Below are positions 55,383 to 58,250 of a stretch of DNA of 58,250 nt, in pieces. Below the pieces are notes generated by a model that made no database searches, was not told the DNA's origin, and saw only the letters and a program-made list of their open reading frames with translations. The DNA comes from Bacteroidota bacterium. GTDB lineage: Bacteria > Bacteroidota > Bacteroidia > Bacteroidales > FEN-979. The position numbers and the translations under genes are program-made. Numbering within the stretch: the first letter of the stretch is position 1; each line of letters starts with the position of its first letter. The DNA is taken from positions 1-58,250 of the forward strand of contig JAPLDF010000061.1 in NCBI GenBank assembly GCA_026391835.1, written 5' to 3'.

Positions 55383-58250
55383 TATCGAACGCAGAAGAAA
55401 TCAAAGGTGCTGTCCAAATTGCCGATGTCATTGGTGATTTTATCCCCCTTAAAAAGAAGGGTGTAAATTACACAGCCTGTTGTCCGTTCCACAATGAAAG
55501 GACACCAAGCTTCATTGTGAACCCGGTTCGCGGTTCATACAAATGTTTCGGATGCGGAAAGTCAGGCGACGCCATCGAGTTCCTTCGGGAGCATGAGGCA
55601 ATGAGTTTTACAGAAGCGCTTACATATATCGCTGGTAAATATGGTATCGGCATCATCCTTAATAACAATGATTCAGAATATTCCGATGCACAGAAACGGC
55701 GTGATGGAATCTTTGCCGTTCTGTACTGGGCCCGAAAACATTTCTCTGAAAACATTGAGAAAAACAAGCCAGCCCTGGAATACCTCCAGGAAAGGAAACT
55801 CAATAATGCCATTGACCTGTTTAAGATTGGTTATGCTGAAACCGGTAATAACCTGCTTAAAGCAGCCAGGCAGGCCGGGTATTCTAATGATATATTATTG
55901 TCCGCCGGCTTGATCAGAAAGAATGATCAAGGCCAGTATTATGATTACTTCCAAAAACGGATCATGTTCCCGTTTTACGATCGTTCAGGACGGGTGATAG
56001 GCTTTACCGGAAGGATTATTACAAATGAAAAGGATAAACAAAAGTACCTGAACAGCCCGGATACTGAAGTATTCAAAAAGAGCAAGGCTCTTTATGGACT
56101 ATTCCAGTCTAAAAAGGAGATCATGAAGGAGAATGACTGTCTGCTCGTGGAAGGTCAAACCGACCTGATCAGTTGGCACCTGGCCGGGATCAGGAACGTA
56201 GTGGCCGGTTCTGGCACTGCACTGAGCGAAGATCAGGTTAAGATGATACAATCATTCACCAATTGCATCACAATTGTGTATGATGGCGACCCGGCCGGGA
56301 TCAGGGCCAGCATAGCTAACCTCAATACACCACTTCAGATGGGGCTTGATGTTTACATTGTTGTATTGCCAGATGGGGAAGATCCCGATTCTTTTGTACT
56401 AAAGCATGGCGCTGAAACCCTGAAGGCGTTCATTGAGGATAACCGAAAGGATATTGTTTCGTTCCGCATCGATATGATTAAGGAGCAGGTGGATCAGGAC
56501 CCACTGCAAAAAGCAAAGCTGGTCAAAGAACTTGTTTCCCAGGTTTCACTCATCGGGGATGAGCAAACACGGGGATATCTGGCCAGCGACATTGCGAAAA
56601 AACTGGACGTGAACCTCTCTGATATCGAGCGGCATTTAAAAAAGCAACTTCCAAAAATCAAACACCAGGAAAAAGGATTTTTCGGACTTGATGCCGCCGA
56701 GGAGATGATTAAGGACAAAGGCTTTGCTGTTTTACTTCAAGACCAAGGGGGAGTTGTTTCATGTCATGCCGAAGGAAACGAAAACACCATCAGTCTGCCG
56801 GATGGTCCGCTGAAGAAAGATGATATTTCCCGGCTGGCAAAATTGACAAAGAATGTTAAAATTCAAGGCCTTAAACTTATCGTTGATGAAAATGATGTTG
56901 AATTTCCGCTGGCCGAGGCTGGACGACTCCTCACCGAAAATGGGATGCAGGTTGAAGTACTTGAAGAGAATGCCTTTGATAGTTTGAGTGAGGATCATGA
57001 TTCTGTTGTGTACATTGATTTCCTTGATTTTTATGTGGTTGGTTTAGTCATTCCGTTGAAACGACAACCCGACACAAAACGTTCCAAGAAGTTTGTGGAG
57101 ATGGTAGCCGAGTTCCTGTCCAAACTTGATAACACCATTATCCATATCAAGACCAATTGGATTGCCAAACAATTCGACCTCACTCAGTCCGCTTTTTCAA
57201 AAATATTGCGCCCTTATGTTGAGAAGTGCAAGAACCTGGCCGTTCAGAGGCAGGAACAAGTTGTTATTGATGATCAACAATTTGTCTTCGATATTGGGCA
57301 CCTTCCATCATATGTTAACCAGGCTTTTTTTCAAAGGTATGGTTTCTTCGCAGCGCAAAATAAAAGCGGGAACAAGATATTCTATGTGTTCCGCACACTC
57401 GAAAATACACTGGTGAAGGTTGGGAATTTCTTCATGGAACCTTTGTTTCAGGTGTATGATCCTGATCCTGTAAAGAATAAAAGGGTTGTAAAACTTATTC
57501 ATTCAGAACTTAATAAAGAGGAGTATGTTGAGTTCAAGAGCACTGATATGGTTGAATTGCAACAGTTCAAGAAATTTCTTTGGAATAACGGAGGCTATAT
57601 TTTTACAAATGGCAAACCTTTTCATCATGAGAAAATACTTGAAAGCATTGCACTGCAATTCCCCAAGTGCTGGGAATTTTCAACTTTCGGATGGCAACCT
57701 GAGGGTTTCTTTGCATTTGCAAATGGCATTATTGCCGGTAATTCTTTTACTGAGGTGGATGAACTCGGATTGGTGACATTTAAAAACGTAACCTACTACT
57801 CTCCTGCATTTAGTACAATATATAAGGATCAGCGGTCTGATAATGACAGATACGAGTATGATCGGTTTTTGGTTTACAAGCCTGAACAACGAACCTCATG
57901 GGCAGAGTGGTCTACACTGATGAACAATGTCTACAAATATAATGGTAATGGCATGTGGGCACTTCTTTTCTCCATTTTATCCGCTCACAGAAGTGTTATT
58001 TTTCCGATCGAACGTTTTTTTACATCATTGTTTTTCATAGGTCCTACCGAATCCGGCAAGTCAAGAATCGCCGAAAGTATCCGGGCTCCTTTCATGTATG
58101 GTGCCCCATTGTTTAACCTTAATTCGGGCACCGATGCCGCGTTCTTCACGAGTCTTGAACGATTTCGTGACATCCCGATAATATATGATGAATATAACGA
58201 TTACCAGATCTCTGATGTGAAGTTCCAGGGATTAAAAGCAGCCGTGTATG
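55379..58250 (+). CDS. Primase-helicase (CHC2 zinc finger + Toprim + P-loop ATPase), intact but cut by the right edge
   Basis: 957 residues visible. The GTG start at 55379 has AGGAG just upstream and matches the ATG of the left paralogue (VISNAEEIK / MISNSEEIK). Order: CHC2 zinc finger (C35, H38, C56, C59), a DnaG-type core, a Toprim catalytic site (E258 in VEGQTDLI; D302 and D304 in YDGDPAG), a roughly 550-residue middle region without motifs I can name, then a P-loop (GPTESGKS, K894) and an acidic pair in IIYDEYND (D937, E938). The first half should make RNA primers and the second half is a probable helicase or ATPase. It likely replicates an integrative element. The left copy is the same gene with a frameshift. 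Confidence 0.85.
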   Translation, partial: MISNAEEIKGAVQIADVIGDFIPLKKKGVNYTACCPFHNERTPSFIVNPVRGSYKCFGCGKSGDAIEFLREHEAMSFTEALTYIAGKYGIGIILNNNDSEYSDAQKRRDGIFAVLYWARKHFSENIEKNKPALEYLQERKLNNAIDLFKIGYAETGNNLLKAARQAGYSNDILLSAGLIRKNDQGQYYDYFQKRIMFPFYDRSGRVIGFTGRIITNEKDKQKYLNSPDTEVFKKSKALYGLFQSKKEIMKENDCLLVEGQTDLISWHLAGIRNVVAGSGTALSEDQVKMIQSFTNCITIVYDGDPAGIRASIANLNTPLQMGLDVYIVVLPDGEDPDSFVLKHGAETLKAFIEDNRKDIVSFRIDMIKEQVDQDPLQKAKLVKELVSQVSLIGDEQTRGYLASDIAKKLDVNLSDIERHLKKQLPKIKHQEKGFFGLDAAEEMIKDKGFAVLLQDQGGVVSCHAEGNENTISLPDGPLKKDDISRLAKLTKNVKIQGLKLIVDENDVEFPLAEAGRLLTENGMQVEVLEENAFDSLSEDHDSVVYIDFLDFYVVGLVIPLKRQPDTKRSKKFVEMVAEFLSKLDNTIIHIKTNWIAKQFDLTQSAFSKILRPYVEKCKNLAVQRQEQVVIDDQQFVFDIGHLPSYVNQAFFQRYGFFAAQNKSGNKIFYVFRTLENTLVKVGNFFMEPLFQVYDPDPVKNKRVVKLIHSELNKEEYVEFKSTDMVELQQFKKFLWNNGGYIFTNGKPFHHEKILESIALQFPKCWEFSTFGWQPEGFFAFANGIIAGNSFTEVDELGLVTFKNVTYYSPAFSTIYKDQRSDNDRYEYDRFLVYKPEQRTSWAEWSTLMNNVYKYNGNGMWALLFSILSAHRSVIFPIERFFTSLFFIGPTESGKSRIAESIRAPFMYGAPLFNLNSGTDAAFFTSLERFRDIPIIYDEYNDYQISDVKFQGLKAAVY

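Overview
The window is a piece of a Bacteroidota chromosome, most likely a non-Bacteroides member of the Bacteroidales or a related order. Three observations support this. Many genes are preceded by the Bacteroidota -7 element TAnnTTTG, several with a TTG about 20 bases upstream. Giant secreted proteins end in type IX secretion (T9SS, Por) sorting domains. The housekeeping genes (rny, 6S RNA, zapA, DUF2851, sucC, lolD) are of Bacteroidota type. There is no ribosomal RNA and no CRISPR array.

Layout. (1) 1-4.6 kb is a mobile-element segment. It holds a primase-helicase gene reading off the left edge and broken by a 5-bp duplication, a small unknown gene, an excisionase-like helix-turn-helix (HTH) gene, and a divergently transcribed phage-type repressor. 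(2) 4.6-25.2 kb is core chromosome: ribonuclease Y, 6S RNA, ZapA with a coiled-coil partner, DUF2851, a helix-hairpin-helix protein, a rhomboid protease, an S41 protease with a glycosyltransferase, SucC, a LolD-type ATPase, a 1706-residue protein built of 26 TPR-like units, a metallophosphoesterase with a fused LeuC-LeuD-type hydro-lyase, and a membrane TPR-HTH regulator. (3) 25.4-53.2 kb is a same-strand cluster of four giant T9SS proteins (about 2070-2360 residues). They share mosaic beta-solenoid modules and one C-terminal block. Three carry N-terminal peptidase domains (one C39-like cysteine peptidase, two subtilisins). A 57-residue coiled-coil gene leads the cluster. (4) 53.4-53.8 kb holds tRNA-Ser(GCT) and tRNA-Pro(TGG). 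(5) 53.9 kb to the right edge is a second mobile-element segment starting just after tRNA-Pro. It holds an unknown gene, short direct repeats, an HTH gene, and an intact paralogue of the broken primase-helicase, reading off the right edge.

Points of most interest. The first is the pair of related, outward-facing HTH plus primase-helicase cassettes flanking about 50 kb of chromosome, one intact and one freshly broken. The second is the peptidase-armed T9SS cluster with shuffled modules; its last gene has a leader that can fold into a perfect three-way junction. The third is the giant repeat protein whose units keep an exact 180-bp period over 14 consecutive copies.

Limits. All product names come from reading motifs by eye. 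No database search, folding program or alignment was run. Module boundaries inside the giant proteins are approximate.
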